Origin: an uncultured Prevotellaceae bacterium
GTDB taxonomy: Bacteria; Bacteroidota; Bacteroidia; Bacteroidales; Bacteroidaceae
Direction: 5' to 3'
Assembly (NCBI GenBank): GCA_902768785.1
Contig: CACXMM010000007.1
Location: 28,524-92,523 of the forward strand
Length of the DNA: 64,000 bases
The position numbers and the translations under genes are program-made. Below, in pieces: positions 1-8,978 of this stretch. Position 1 is the stretch's first letter. The number at the start of each line of letters is the position of its first letter. A model generated the notes under the pieces. That model was not told where the DNA came from and ran no database searches. It was given only the letters and a program-made list of their open reading frames with translations.

Positions 1-2
1 CT

Positions 3-665
3 GTGGGCCTTGGAACAACGGGTATCACAGCTGACTTATGCTTGCCCATCACGCCCTATGTGAGTGTACGTGGCGGTGCTGACATTTTTCCGTTTAAGTA
101 CACCACCGACTTAGAAGTAGAATATCGAAATGCTCTCGCAGAGAGGGTGCTTCCCGAGACCGTTACCGTCACAGGGAAGCTCTCCATGACCACAGGACAC
201 CTGCTGTTCGACTTCTATCCCTCGAAACAAAGCACGTTCCGCATCACGGCTGGTGCTTATCTGGGAGGCGAGAAGGTGGCCGAAGCCTACAATAAGGAAG
301 ATGGGGCACTCGCTGCCGTGACAGCCTACAACCGTATCATGCCCGACAACCAAAAGGCCGGATACACCCTCGGCAACTATTTCCTCACTCCCGATGAGAA
401 TGGTAATGTCTATGCCCACATCAAAGTAGCGGCCTTCCGCCCCTATGTGGGTATTGGATTCGGCCGTGTCGTTCCCACGAAGAGTCGTGTAGCCTTCAAC
501 TGCGACCTCGGCGTACAGTTCTGGGGCAAGCCTAAGGTAACCTGTCAAGATCAGGAACTGAAGGATGAGGATCTGAAAGGTGACGACGGCGGTGTTGTCA
601 GGTACATCTCGAAGATGTCTGTTTGGCCGGTGTTGAACATGCGCGCCACCTTCCGTCTGTTCTGA
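3..665 (+). CDS. Outer-membrane beta-barrel protein, C-terminal part (partial)
   Basis: The reading frame is open to the left edge, so the true start lies outside the window and only about 220 residues are seen. The visible part is rich in alternating hydrophobic and polar strands (for example FRPYVGIGFGR near residues 146-156) and ends in ATFRLF. A terminal aromatic residue is usual for Bacteroidota outer-membrane barrels. The gene is followed, on the same strand, by two other exported proteins. I do not recognise a named family and assign no substrate. The location in the outer membrane is an inference from composition and the C-terminal phenylalanine. Confidence 0.6.
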   Translation: MGLGTTGITADLCLPITPYVSVRGGADIFPFKYTTDLEVEYRNALAERVLPETVTVTGKLSMTTGHLLFDFYPSKQSTFRITAGAYLGGEKVAEAYNKEDGALAAVTAYNRIMPDNQKAGYTLGNYFLTPDENGNVYAHIKVAAFRPYVGIGFGRVVPTKSRVAFNCDLGVQFWGKPKVTCQDQELKDEDLKGDDGGVVRYISKMSVWPVLNMRATFRLF

Positions 666-728
666 ACCGTCCCTGTTGGAAATGCTTGAAGAAACGGGAA
701 TAAGAAGAAACACCGTCTTTACCATAGA

Positions 729-1142
729 ATGATTATGAAGATAATTGACCACAAACTATTATTGGTTATCCCGACACTGATGTTGGCTACGGCAGCCTCA
801 GCCCAAATACGTCATGGCCTCGCCATTGACTTGGGGAAGAATCATCAGGAAGATACCACACATGTAACCAATTTCAGTATCGGTGTGACCAGCAACACCG
901 ACACACTGAAAGGCTTACAGGCCAATATGTTGTCAAACTATGCGAGAAGTGCAAGGGGTCTTCAGCTCTCGGGTTTCTCCAACATTTCCTCGTCTCCACT
1001 GCGAGGACTGCAACTCAGTGGTGTCACTAATATCTCGATGGGCGTGGAGAAGGGACTGCAAGCCGCTGCCTATTACAAATACTACGACGACGTGAAGGCA
1101 AACACCTTCGAGGTACGTCTCGGTTTTTCCGTTCATCTGTAG
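729..1142 (+). CDS. Small exported protein with GLQLSG surface repeats
   Basis: A 137-residue protein with an N-terminal signal peptide (hydrophobic LLLVIPTLMLATAASA, cleavage likely before QIRHG). The centre carries repeats of the form GLQLSGFSNIS and GLQLSGVTNIS, with weaker copies at GLQANMLSN and GLQAAAYYK. Such turns resemble the LA_2272-type surface repeat found in Bacteroidota and Leptospira exported proteins. The C-terminus (FEVRLGFSVHL) looks like a final beta strand. The start may be the second Met at 735 (MKIIDHK). It lies between two outer-membrane-type genes. The function is unknown. Confidence 0.6.
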   Translation: MIMKIIDHKLLLVIPTLMLATAASAQIRHGLAIDLGKNHQEDTTHVTNFSIGVTSNTDTLKGLQANMLSNYARSARGLQLSGFSNISSSPLRGLQLSGVTNISMGVEKGLQAAAYYKYYDDVKANTFEVRLGFSVHL

Positions 1143-1182
1143 ATTGGTGGGGTTTTGTGTCGTGAATTAAAGTATTCAGCAT

Positions 1183-2193
1183 ATGAAACCATTGATAACG
1201 TGGATCATGATGGTCATTATGGCATGGGCGTCTATTATGGATGCCCAGGCACAGAAGATGACACAGGTGGAGCGCAGGACAAGGATGGACAGTGTGCTTG
1301 CAGCCCGTTACTATCGCACCCCTTATGACACGAACTATGTGGTAAGACCCGATGGCAAACTGACACTGAAAGTAAGGATGAACCAGACGGGCAACACCTT
1401 CCATGCGAAAGGAACCGTCAATGACATCTATTCGAAGGCCGACCTCAAGACCAGTCAAAAGACTACCTTCTCCTTGGCAGCTATCTACCGAGGGATAGGG
1501 GTTGGCGTGGCCATCAATCCCGGTAAATGGAAAGGTTTGTACAAAGACTATGAGTTCAATTTCAATTACTACAGTAACCGCTGGAGTCTTGATGCGAGTT
1601 ACCAGCGGTCGGAATCGCTGGCAGGTGACATCCATGGCGACAGAGGGGAGCAACACTTGTTGGCGGGCGATGTCACGATGAAGGTACTGAACTTAGCAGG
1701 CTATTACACCTTCAACCACCGCCGTTTCTCTTTCCCTGCCGCGTTTACACAGAGTTACATTCAGCGGCGCTCAGCTGGTTCATGGCTGGCTGGCATCAGC
1801 TATCAGGGCGGTAGCATCAAGACAAACGACAACCTGATAGAGAGAAATCCGAATGCCCCTACTGTACGCCTCTATGTAGGTCATTTCGGCATCGGTGGTG
1901 GCTACGGCTACAACTGGGTGCTCAGTAAGAAGTGGTTACTGCATTTCTCCATGCTGCCCACATTCGTCGTCTATAACCGTAACAACATGACCGTCCGCGG
2001 TGATCGTAAGAAAGCGCAGCACATACGTTTCAACATGATCTTCAACGAACGGGCCGCTATCGTTCATAACTTCTCACCGCATTACTTTGCCGGTGCCACC
2101 CTCGTCATGAACAACTCCGTCTTCGATGATGACGTGGTGGTCATCAACCAAAATAAATGGCGTGTCCGAGCTTTCCTTGGCATGAGATTATAA
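1183..2193 (+). CDS. DUF4421 family outer-membrane protein
   Basis: 336 residues with a signal peptide (WIMMVIMAWASIMDAQA). The section YVVRPDGKLTLKVRMNQTG followed by YRGIGVGVAINPGKW and NFNYYSNRWSLDASYQ matches my memory of the DUF4421 family, which is common in Bacteroides and Prevotella and is predicted to form a beta barrel. Many short amphipathic strands run to the C-terminus (VRAFLGMRL). It is the last of three codirectional envelope genes and is followed by the hisG promoter array. The function of the family is not known to me. Confidence 0.75.
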   Translation: MKPLITWIMMVIMAWASIMDAQAQKMTQVERRTRMDSVLAARYYRTPYDTNYVVRPDGKLTLKVRMNQTGNTFHAKGTVNDIYSKADLKTSQKTTFSLAAIYRGIGVGVAINPGKWKGLYKDYEFNFNYYSNRWSLDASYQRSESLAGDIHGDRGEQHLLAGDVTMKVLNLAGYYTFNHRRFSFPAAFTQSYIQRRSAGSWLAGISYQGGSIKTNDNLIERNPNAPTVRLYVGHFGIGGGYGYNWVLSKKWLLHFSMLPTFVVYNRNNMTVRGDRKKAQHIRFNMIFNERAAIVHNFSPHYFAGATLVMNNSVFDDDVVVINQNKWRVRAFLGMRL

Positions 2194-2209
2194 AGTTCCT
2201 CCGTCAGAA

Positions 2210-2420
2210 GAAAAAACAAATCAATTTGTTTTGTTCTGCACTCGATTTTTCGTAACTTTAGCTATGCTGAACTTACTATGCACTCGGAAAAGCTCAAATA
2301 AATTTGGCTCTTCTCTCGTTTTTTCGTAACTTTGCCAATAAAATGTCGAACTTACTACGTCTCGGAATAAAAAACAAACGTGTTTGTTTTGTTCTTCTCT
2401 CGACTTTTCGTAACTTTGCA
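2210..2420 (+). repeat. Three-promoter composite repeat upstream of hisG
   Basis: Three degenerate units each contain a full Bacteroidota promoter. The -7 boxes are TAACTTTA at 2253-2260, TAACTTTG at 2327-2334 and TAACTTTG at 2411-2418, each preceded by CTCG and a T-rich run. TTTG lies 19 or 20 bp upstream of each. Between the first and second -7 boxes (74 bp) lies GCTCAAATAAATTTGG. Between the second and third (84 bp) lies the palindrome AAACAAACGTGTTTGTTT. The same order and spacing recur on the minus strand at 59250-59414. The 288-bp gap before hisG holds nothing else that I can see. Confidence 0.8.
2388..2418 (+). promoter_or_regulatory. Promoter of the hisGDC operon
   Basis: TTTG at 2388-2391, a 19-bp spacer and TAACTTTG at 2411-2418 match the Bacteroidota primary sigma consensus. 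This is the last copy of the triple repeat. Transcription should begin some 7-10 bp further on, leaving a leader of about 55 bases before the hisG start at 2482. Confidence 0.75.
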
Positions 2421-2481
2421 CCGTTTTTATGAACTCTTTAAGGAAAAAGGGTAAAAAGATACGAATTTATAAGTAAAGAAT

Positions 2482-3333
2482 ATGTTAAGGATAGCTGTAC
2501 AATCCAAAGGGCGACTGTTCGAAGATACGATGAATCTTCTGGCCGAAGCCGACATTAAAATCAGCGCCAGCAAGCGCACGCTACTGGTGCAATCCTCTAA
2601 TTTTCCACTCGAAGTGCTTTATCTTCGCGATGATGACATCCCGCAAAGTGTGGCCAGCGGTGTGGCCGATATTGGCGTGGTAGGCGAAAATGAGTTTGTG
2701 GAGCGTCATGAAGATGCGGAGATCATCCAACGGTTAGGTTTCAGCAAGTGTCGTCTGAGTCTGGCCATCCCCAAGAGCATCGACTATCCTGGTGTGGAGT
2801 GGTTCAATGGAAAGAAAATTGCCACCTCCTACCCTTTCATCCTCAAGAGATTCATGGAGGAACACCATATACAAGCTGATATCCATGTCATCACAGGAAG
2901 TGTGGAGATTAGTCCGGGCATCGGACTTGCCGACGGTATCTTCGATATCGTGAGCAGCGGTAGTACGTTGGTTAGTAACAACCTGCGCGAGGTGGAAGTG
3001 GTGATGAAGAGCGAGGCATTGCTCATCGGTAACAAGCAAATGAGCGATGAGAAGAAGGAGATTCTCCAGCAGATGCTTTTCCGTTTCGAGGCTGTGCGCC
3101 AGGCAGAGGACAAGAAATATGTGCGCATGAACGCCCCAAAGGCCAAGCTTCAAGAGATCATCGAGGTGCTGCCCGGACTGAAGAGTCCTACCATCATCCC
3201 GTTGGCCGACGAGGAATGGTGCTCTGTGCACACCGTGCTCGACCAGAAACGTTTCTGGGAGATTATCGGGAAGCTGAAGGAATTAGGAGCACAAGGTATC
3301 CTGGTGACTCCCATCGAAAAGATGATACTCTGA
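2482..3333 (+). CDS. hisG: ATP phosphoribosyltransferase, long form
   Basis: Catalyses the first step of histidine synthesis, joining ATP and PRPP. The 283-residue length and the C-terminal extension (about residues 205-283, ending GAQGILVTPIEKM) mark the long, HisZ-independent form, whose ACT-like tail binds histidine for feedback inhibition. The PRPP-binding stretch GIFDIVSSGSTLVSNN lies at about 152-167. The N-terminus MLRIAVQSKGRLFEDT is typical. It is first in a hisG, hisD, hisC operon, 53 bp before hisD, and reads from the strong promoter at 2388-2418. Both the function and the long-form class are secure from sequence. Confidence 0.95.
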   Translation: MLRIAVQSKGRLFEDTMNLLAEADIKISASKRTLLVQSSNFPLEVLYLRDDDIPQSVASGVADIGVVGENEFVERHEDAEIIQRLGFSKCRLSLAIPKSIDYPGVEWFNGKKIATSYPFILKRFMEEHHIQADIHVITGSVEISPGIGLADGIFDIVSSGSTLVSNNLREVEVVMKSEALLIGNKQMSDEKKEILQQMLFRFEAVRQAEDKKYVRMNAPKAKLQEIIEVLPGLKSPTIIPLADEEWCSVHTVLDQKRFWEIIGKLKELGAQGILVTPIEKMIL

Positions 3334-3353
3334 GAATTGAAAATAAGAATTAC

Positions 3354-3386
3354 AATTCGTCTAATTAGTCTAATTCGTAGAGAAGA
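3354..3386 (+). repeat. Short repeat spacer ending at the hisD start
   Basis: The hisG-hisD spacer consists of AATTCGTCTAATTAG and TCTAATTCGTAGAGAAGA run directly into the hisD ATG. A very similar stretch (GTCTAATTCTTAGAGAAGA) precedes hisH at 15051-15069. It appears to be a shared spacer module rather than a terminator or an operator. Confidence 0.6.
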
Positions 3387-4673
3387 ATGAGAATCATACG
3401 ATATCCTGAGAGAAATGAATGGTCGAAGATTGTGGAACGCCCCCATCTGGACGTCTCACAATTGAATGCTACAGTGGCAGCTGTACTGAACGACATCCGT
3501 GCCAACGGTGACGAAGCAGTAAAAGCCTACGAGGAGAAATTCGACCATGTGGTCTTGGAGCAGCTGGCCGTCAGCGAACAAGAGATCGACGAGGCCATGC
3601 ACTTGGTGAGTGAGGAGCTCCTGGAGTCGCTGCGCCTCGCCCATCATGATATCGCGGCGTTCCATGAGGCTCAGCGCTATGAGGGTATTCGTGTGGAGAC
3701 GGCTCCAGGTGTGACCTGCTGGCAGAAGAGCGTACCCATCGAGAAGGTAGGACTCTACATCCCTGGTGGTACGGCACCCCTGTTCAGTACAGTCCTGATG
3801 CTTGCCACCCCTGCGAAGATTGCCGGATGTCGTGAAATCGTCCTATGTACACCTCCCAACCGTGAGGGAAAGGTGAACCCAGCCATCCTGGCTGCTGCCC
3901 GCATAGCCGGTGTCAGTAAGATTTTCAAGGCAGGAGGCGTTCAAGCCATCGGTGCCATGGCCTACGGTACAGAAAGCGTACCAAAGGTTTATAAGATTTT
4001 CGGTCCTGGTAACCAGTTCGTGATGGCTGCCAAGCAACAGGTATCGCTTCACGACGTGGCTATCGACATGCCCGCTGGTCCCTCTGAGGTTTGTGTCATC
4101 GCTGACGAGACCAGCAATCCTGTGTTTGTTGCAGCAGACCTCCTGTCACAAGCAGAACACGGCATTGACTCCCAGGTTCTCTTGATCTCCACATCCGAGG
4201 AGATGATCTATCAAGTGAAAAAGGAAATCGGTCAACAACTGGAACAGTTGCCACGGAAGGAGATTGCTGCCAAGACGTTAGAGAACTCCACCTTGGTACT
4301 GGTGCACAACAAGCAAGAGGCCATGGAACTGAGCAACGCCTATGCCCCCGAACACCTCATTCTGGCCACACACGACTATGAAGTCCTGGCAGAGCAGGTG
4401 GTGAATGCCGGGAGCGTATTCCTCGGAGCGTATGCCTGTGAGAGTGCTGGCGACTATGCTAGCGGTACCAATCACACACTGCCCACCCACGGCTATGCCA
4501 CTGCCTATAGTGGTGTGAATCTCGACAGCTATAACCGGAAAGTTACCTTCCAACACCTCACCGAAGAAGGCATCCGCAGTATCGGTCGTGCCGTGGAGGT
4601 AATGGCTGAGAACGAACAGCTGATAGCCCATAAGAATGCCATGACCGTGCGCCTCCGCGCCTTAGACGATTGA
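3387..4673 (+). CDS. hisD: Histidinol dehydrogenase
   Basis: Oxidises L-histidinol to L-histidine in two NAD-dependent steps. The 428-residue length is normal. Family signatures are visible: VGLYIPGGTAPLFSTVLM near residues 119-136, FGPGNQFVMAAK near 204-215, and the zinc and substrate site SQAEHGIDSQ near 254-263, with Gln and His as expected ligands. GTNHTLPTHGYA follows near 364-375. It is second in the hisGDC operon. The start follows a repeat-derived spacer and no competing start fits better. Confidence 0.95.
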   Translation: MRIIRYPERNEWSKIVERPHLDVSQLNATVAAVLNDIRANGDEAVKAYEEKFDHVVLEQLAVSEQEIDEAMHLVSEELLESLRLAHHDIAAFHEAQRYEGIRVETAPGVTCWQKSVPIEKVGLYIPGGTAPLFSTVLMLATPAKIAGCREIVLCTPPNREGKVNPAILAAARIAGVSKIFKAGGVQAIGAMAYGTESVPKVYKIFGPGNQFVMAAKQQVSLHDVAIDMPAGPSEVCVIADETSNPVFVAADLLSQAEHGIDSQVLLISTSEEMIYQVKKEIGQQLEQLPRKEIAAKTLENSTLVLVHNKQEAMELSNAYAPEHLILATHDYEVLAEQVVNAGSVFLGAYACESAGDYASGTNHTLPTHGYATAYSGVNLDSYNRKVTFQHLTEEGIRSIGRAVEVMAENEQLIAHKNAMTVRLRALDD

Positions 4674-4710
4674 AAATAAACCCTTGATAATTAAACATCA
4701 CCACTCTATA

Positions 4711-4738
4711 ATTGCCCATCAATCCCATCAACCCCATG
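4711..4738 (+). repeat. CAATCCCATCAACCCC spacer deciding the hisC start
   Basis: The sequence ATCAATCCCATCAACCCC runs straight into the hisC ATG at 4736. An upstream in-frame TTG at 4712 would add MPINPINP, which is just the translated repeat, so 4736 is the better start. The near-identical ATCAATCCCATTCATCCC precedes the hisF ATG at 16460. Confidence 0.6.
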
Positions 4739-5770
4739 AAACCCCTTGAACAATTAACAAGACCCAATATCTGGAACCTCGCCCCCTATAGCAGTGCACG
4801 CAATGAATATAGCGGTCATGTAGCCCATGTGTTTCTCGATGCCAACGAGAACCCTTATAACCAACCGTTCAACCGTTACCCCGATCCGTTACAGATAGAG
4901 TTAAAGAAACGGATAGCACAGGTAAAAGGAGTGCGTGAAGACTGCATCTTCCTCGGTAATGGAAGTGACGAGGCCATCGACCTGCCCTACCGTTGCTTCA
5001 CCCGTCCTGGTATTGACAATGTGGTAGCCATTGAGCCCACCTACGGCATGTATAAGGTATGTGCTGATATCAATGATGTCGAGTACCGTCCGGTATTACT
5101 CGACGAACATTACCAGATCTCTGCCGAGAAGCTCTTGGCTGCTTGCGATGACAAGACGAAAATCATCTGGATATGTTCTCCCAACAACCCCACAGGTAAC
5201 AGCATCCACCGCGAGGAGATTCTCAAGGTCATCAACCAGTTCGAAGGACTGGTCATCGTTGACGAGGCATACAGTGACTTCTCTGCCGAAAAGCCTTTCC
5301 GTCTGGAACTCAGTCAGCATCCGAACCTCATTGTCCTGAACACTTTCAGTAAGGCATGGGGCTGTGCAGGTATCCGCTTGGGTATGGCCTTTGCGCAGCC
5401 AGCCATCATCAACTTATATAATAAGGTGAAATATCCCTATAATGTGAATCAGCTCACCCAGCAGCAGGCGATGGAAGCCCTGAAAGACCCGTATGAGGTG
5501 GATAAATGGGTGAAACTGCTTTTACAGGAACGCTCGCGGATGATGCAGAACTTCAAACTGCTGCCCATCACGGAGAAGATATACCCCACAGAAGCTAATT
5601 TCTTCCTTGTAAAGGTGAATGATGCGCAGAAGATATACAACTACCTTGTGGACAAAGGCATCATCGTGCGCAACCGCACCCGTGTGCAACTTTGTCAGAA
5701 CTGTCTGCGCATCACCGTTGGAAACAAATCGGAGAACAACGAGTTGCTCGCTGCTCTCCGACAGTATTGA
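4736..5770 (+). CDS. hisC: Histidinol-phosphate aminotransferase
   Basis: PLP-dependent transfer of an amino group to imidazole acetol phosphate. 344 residues from the ATG at 4736 ([15 protein letters not shown]). Visible signatures are LDANENPYN near the N-terminus, the substrate and PLP-binding motif [10 protein letters not shown], and the Schiff-base lysine in [15 protein letters not shown] (Lys about 206), as in fold-type I aminotransferases. It is third in the his operon. In many Bacteroidota hisB follows hisC. Here hisC is followed by an 8-bp repeat array and a convergent peptidase gene, so the operon seems to end. Confidence 0.93.
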   Translation: MKPLEQLTRPNIWNLAPYSSARNEYSGHVAHVFLDANENPYNQPFNRYPDPLQIELKKRIAQVKGVREDCIFLGNGSDEAIDLPYRCFTRPGIDNVVAIEPTYGMYKVCADINDVEYRPVLLDEHYQISAEKLLAACDDKTKIIWICSPNNPTGNSIHREEILKVINQFEGLVIVDEAYSDFSAEKPFRLELSQHPNLIVLNTFSKAWGCAGIRLGMAFAQPAIINLYNKVKYPYNVNQLTQQQAMEALKDPYEVDKWVKLLLQERSRMMQNFKLLPITEKIYPTEANFFLVKVNDAQKIYNYLVDKGIIVRNRTRVQLCQNCLRITVGNKSENNELLAALRQY

Positions 5771-5786
5771 TGAGAATGAAGTGTTT

Positions 5787-5860
5787 CGTTATAACGGTAT
5801 ATCGGTATAACGGTATATCGGAATATCGATATAACGAAATATCGGTATAACGATTTAACG
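5787..5860. repeat. 8-bp tandem array between convergent genes
   Basis: Nine units of 8 bp alternate between CGGTATAA-like and CGGTATAT-like forms (also CGATATAA, CGAAATAT and CGATTTAA). The array fills the space between the convergent hisC and C69 peptidase genes. Arrays of this type are common spacer material in Prevotella-like genomes, to my knowledge. No T-tailed hairpin terminator is seen here. Confidence 0.8.
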
Positions 5861-5864
5861 AAAA

Positions 5865-7532
5865 CTATTTCTCTTCAGGCACCGCAAAGCGGTCGCCTGT
5901 GGTTTCTATCAGCTGCTTTGCCACTTTTTCGGGATACCCCGTGCGCTTCACAGTAGCCCCCAGTCCTGTTTCCGTACGCAGGAATTTCCCGTCTTTCTCG
6001 GGTTTGACCACCATGTCGTTGTATTTCACCACCAGATACCATCCCAGCTGTTTCCAGCGTGCCAGCATCTGCTGTGCCTTCTCGATACCATAGTTATTCA
6101 GGAAATACACAGCCTCGGCAGGGTTCTTCTCATAGAGAGCCATCGCCTTCTCCTCTACCCCTTTCTGTGCAGCAAAGTACGAGTTCTCTAAAGAGTCACG
6201 CACCTCTTTTAATGACGGGAACATCTGCGAGTAACGTGGATACACCATGTTACTCACCCAGTTGCATACCCAGAATGCGTTCTTGCCAGAGAACGTCACA
6301 TCATCTGCACCCGGTGTGTTATAACATTCCGGCTGTCGTGTAGAGCTGCAATAGACCGGAGTGTAAGCCACCATGTTACCATCGTCGTTACCGAACCAGA
6401 TGATACCACCGATGGCATTGGGCAGCCATGAGCGCAGCTGACACACATACGAGAATCCCGCCTGTTGCGTGGAGATGGGTCGTTCGTTGAAATATTTCTT
6501 GTCACCCACCTTGAAGCTCAATGGTGTGATACGGTAAGGCATCTCCCATAGGCCCTGTCCCATATCGTTACTCAGGTCGAAGGGTGTCCCTTCGTAATGG
6601 TCACGCATACATGCTTCCATGTCCTGCAATGATACCTTCCTGTTGGGAACGATCCACAACGGCATCGGTTCCGCATCTTTCACGATACCTGCTGCGTAAT
6701 CGACATAGCGGTCCATATCATTGGAGAAATGATTGAAAAAGCTCCATACACGAGCCTCACAGGCACGGCGACCAGAGAAGTCGGGTGCTGCAAAGGCGGC
6801 ATTGAACGAGAACTCCGAATCCTTACCGCTGAACCAACCCATGTCACGTGCATACTGGATCATCCCCTTGGAGAACATCACATTCTTCTTGTCCTTCTGG
6901 TTGAAGGTGGTGATACGACTCTGATTAGCATGCGCACAGATGCAGTCATCAGGAATGCGCAGGGCCACCCATACCACACGTGGTGCCTTGGCTGTATGGT
7001 ATTTTGTCCCCGGGGTGCCCGTACCCATCATCTCCATGATCCACGCCTCATTGGGGTCGCAGATGGTGAATGTCTCCCCTTCAGAGTTATAGCCATATTT
7101 CTCCACCAAGGAAGTCATCACGAGGATGGCCTCCCGTGCAGTCTTGGCACGTTGCAGTCCGAGGTACATCAGACTGCCGTAGTCGATGATACCGGTGGTG
7201 TCCACCATCTCCTCGCGTCCACCGAAGGTCGTCTCACCGATCGACACCTGATACTCATTGATATTTCCGATCACGTTATACGTGACAGGCGCCTCAGGAA
7301 TCCATCCGTGATTCACATCCGTGTCATAGTCGATGATCCATCGTTTCTCGTCGGCAGCATGCTTCCCAGCCGGATAATGGCACAAGCCCGTAAACATACC
7401 ATAGCTGTCGGCACTGTAAGAGCAGAACACACTACCATCGGTAGTGGCATTCTTTCCTGCTATAAGGTTGGTGCACGCTGAGGCATAGACAACAGCACAC
7501 AGCATGCCGAAGGTCAATAATAGTTTTTTCAT
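5865..7532 (-). CDS. pepD: C69 family dipeptidase
   Basis: An N-terminal-nucleophile hydrolase that cleaves dipeptides. A leader of 19 residues (MKKLLLTFGMLCAVVYASA) is followed by Cys20 in ACTNLIAGKNATTDGSVF. In this family the cysteine is exposed by processing and is the nucleophile. The rest, with HGWIPEAPVTYNVIGNINEY and CDPNEAWIMEMMGTG, follows the C69 pattern. The 555-residue length fits the exported Bacteroidota form. The leader looks like a signal peptide, so the enzyme is probably periplasmic. A lipoprotein is less likely because the cysteine is needed for catalysis. It is convergent with hisC and codirectional with the M23 peptidase upstream. Confidence 0.9.
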   Translation of the reverse strand: MKKLLLTFGMLCAVVYASACTNLIAGKNATTDGSVFCSYSADSYGMFTGLCHYPAGKHAADEKRWIIDYDTDVNHGWIPEAPVTYNVIGNINEYQVSIGETTFGGREEMVDTTGIIDYGSLMYLGLQRAKTAREAILVMTSLVEKYGYNSEGETFTICDPNEAWIMEMMGTGTPGTKYHTAKAPRVVWVALRIPDDCICAHANQSRITTFNQKDKKNVMFSKGMIQYARDMGWFSGKDSEFSFNAAFAAPDFSGRRACEARVWSFFNHFSNDMDRYVDYAAGIVKDAEPMPLWIVPNRKVSLQDMEACMRDHYEGTPFDLSNDMGQGLWEMPYRITPLSFKVGDKKYFNERPISTQQAGFSYVCQLRSWLPNAIGGIIWFGNDDGNMVAYTPVYCSSTRQPECYNTPGADDVTFSGKNAFWVCNWVSNMVYPRYSQMFPSLKEVRDSLENSYFAAQKGVEEKAMALYEKNPAEAVYFLNNYGIEKAQQMLARWKQLGWYLVVKYNDMVVKPEKDGKFLRTETGLGATVKRTGYPEKVAKQLIETTGDRFAVPEEK

Positions 7533-7562
7533 GTGATAAACATTTGATGTAGAACAATTTCT

Positions 7563-8978
7563 TTATCTGTTGTAAGTCAGGGTTTTACGATATCCGATCT
7601 CATAAGTCATGCCCAAGTCACGGATCTTTCCCGTCACCCATCCGTCGTGGTAGGTAGCATCGATCTCACGCTCCCCCTCACCGAGAATACACAGACGGCT
7701 GGTGTCGGCAACACTCTTGTCGAGACGGATCGAGAGCACCGCATAATCAAAGAGCGGATACGACACATCACTGAAACGGTACGCATCAGAGAGCGCCTGA
7801 GTATGACGGATCACAGTAGGAGTCATCTCCACATCATCGGGAAGCAGTCCTGGACGTACGGCCAGCTGCACACCAGGCATCTGGAAATAATTCATCCTGT
7901 CCCAATGGAGCACCCACGGCGCATGTCGCTGTCGTGAGGGAGGTATCATCTGTTGCTGTCCTCTCACCGTAAACGAATACTGTGCCTGATTCCCGAAGAA
8001 ATCCGTCAGTGTATAGACCAAATGATAGTCTTTCTCCTGATTGAAATCCACCATGCCCCTGTTGCTGTCAGCCTGAAGGATCGGCAACGTATTCCCGGGT
8101 TCGATGAAGGATTTCAAGAACCATACCCCCGCATAACGGAAAAAGGGGTAGTCACCCCAGGAGTTCACCATCCTGTTGCAGCGCATGGGCACATGATCAA
8201 CGACTGAAGAGAATACGATATTACCATCAACGGTCAGCTCCGTTTTCCGCACACCATATTTATTATACGACTCCTCCATATAATCGTTCGCCCAGATTCC
8301 GAAGCCCACCTTCCCCCAAGCCGTGAAAGGCTGACTGAGATGATGGGCAGTGAAGGAGAATGACTGCTGTTGAGACGTACCGTTGAACACCCCCTCACCT
8401 GTCATGGGATAAGCCTTGAAGGCATGGGCCATGGGCGGTGTGGTGTCCTTGATCAGGTTAGGTATCACGTCCAAGGGATCCACCATGTTCCACGTACGTG
8501 TCTCATGAACCTCCATATGCAGGTGAGGAGCCTGACTGCTTCCTGTGTTCCCGCTGACAGCGATGAGCTGTCCCTGTGCCACAGGATATTCCGTGGGAGC
8601 AAGGCGGATATCCGCCGGTGTGGAGGGATTCTTGTATTCATCGATCACATCCCGTTCCCCATGTGCCCTACGGTAACGGCTCACGGCGGCACGTAACACG
8701 GGATGGAACCCTTTCAGATGACAATAGACACTGGTATAGCCGTTCGGATGCTGCACATACACCGCATTCCCGAAGCCATAGAGTCCGATGGTGACACGAC
8801 ACACATACCCCTCCCCGATCGCGAAGATCGGTTTCCCCACAGACTGCCCTGTTTTAATGTCAAGACCACCGTGGAAATGGTGAGGCCGTGGCTCACCAAA
8901 ATTGCCCGCCAATGTAACCGGGTAATTGACGGGCGATTGAAACTGCAGCACAGCGGCCAGGAAGAGTGCCGCTAACAT
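7563..8978 (-). CDS. M23 family zinc metallopeptidase (LytM-type)
   Basis: A cell-wall endopeptidase-like protein, 471 residues. The LytM site is complete: His36 and Asp40 in HHFHGGLDIKT, and His152 and His154 in APHLHMEVHE. The catalytic domain is N-terminal, right after a short hydrophobic leader (MLAALFLAAVLQFQSP), and about 300 residues of unassigned beta-rich sequence follow. The N-terminal catalytic layout is typical of the Bacteroidota branch. The start overlaps the nadC stop by seven bases (ATGTTAG), which suggests coupled translation. The substrate is probably a peptidoglycan cross-link, by inference. Confidence 0.87.
   Translation of the reverse strand: MLAALFLAAVLQFQSPVNYPVTLAGNFGEPRPHHFHGGLDIKTGQSVGKPIFAIGEGYVCRVTIGLYGFGNAVYVQHPNGYTSVYCHLKGFHPVLRAAVSRYRRAHGERDVIDEYKNPSTPADIRLAPTEYPVAQGQLIAVSGNTGSSQAPHLHMEVHETRTWNMVDPLDVIPNLIKDTTPPMAHAFKAYPMTGEGVFNGTSQQQSFSFTAHHLSQPFTAWGKVGFGIWANDYMEESYNKYGVRKTELTVDGNIVFSSVVDHVPMRCNRMVNSWGDYPFFRYAGVWFLKSFIEPGNTLPILQADSNRGMVDFNQEKDYHLVYTLTDFFGNQAQYSFTVRGQQQMIPPSRQRHAPWVLHWDRMNYFQMPGVQLAVRPGLLPDDVEMTPTVIRHTQALSDAYRFSDVSYPLFDYAVLSIRLDKSVADTSRLCILGEGEREIDATYHDGWVTGKIRDLGMTYEIGYRKTLTYNR

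Noticed and set aside
2429-2476. 15-codon frame before hisG (MNSLRKKGKKIRIYK) as a his leader peptide
   Set aside because: It contains no histidine codons, and no attenuator-type hairpins follow. It is likely chance in the leader.
6729-7481. 250-codon frame opposite the C69 peptidase
   Set aside because: An antisense shadow of a well-conserved gene with no recognisable domain.
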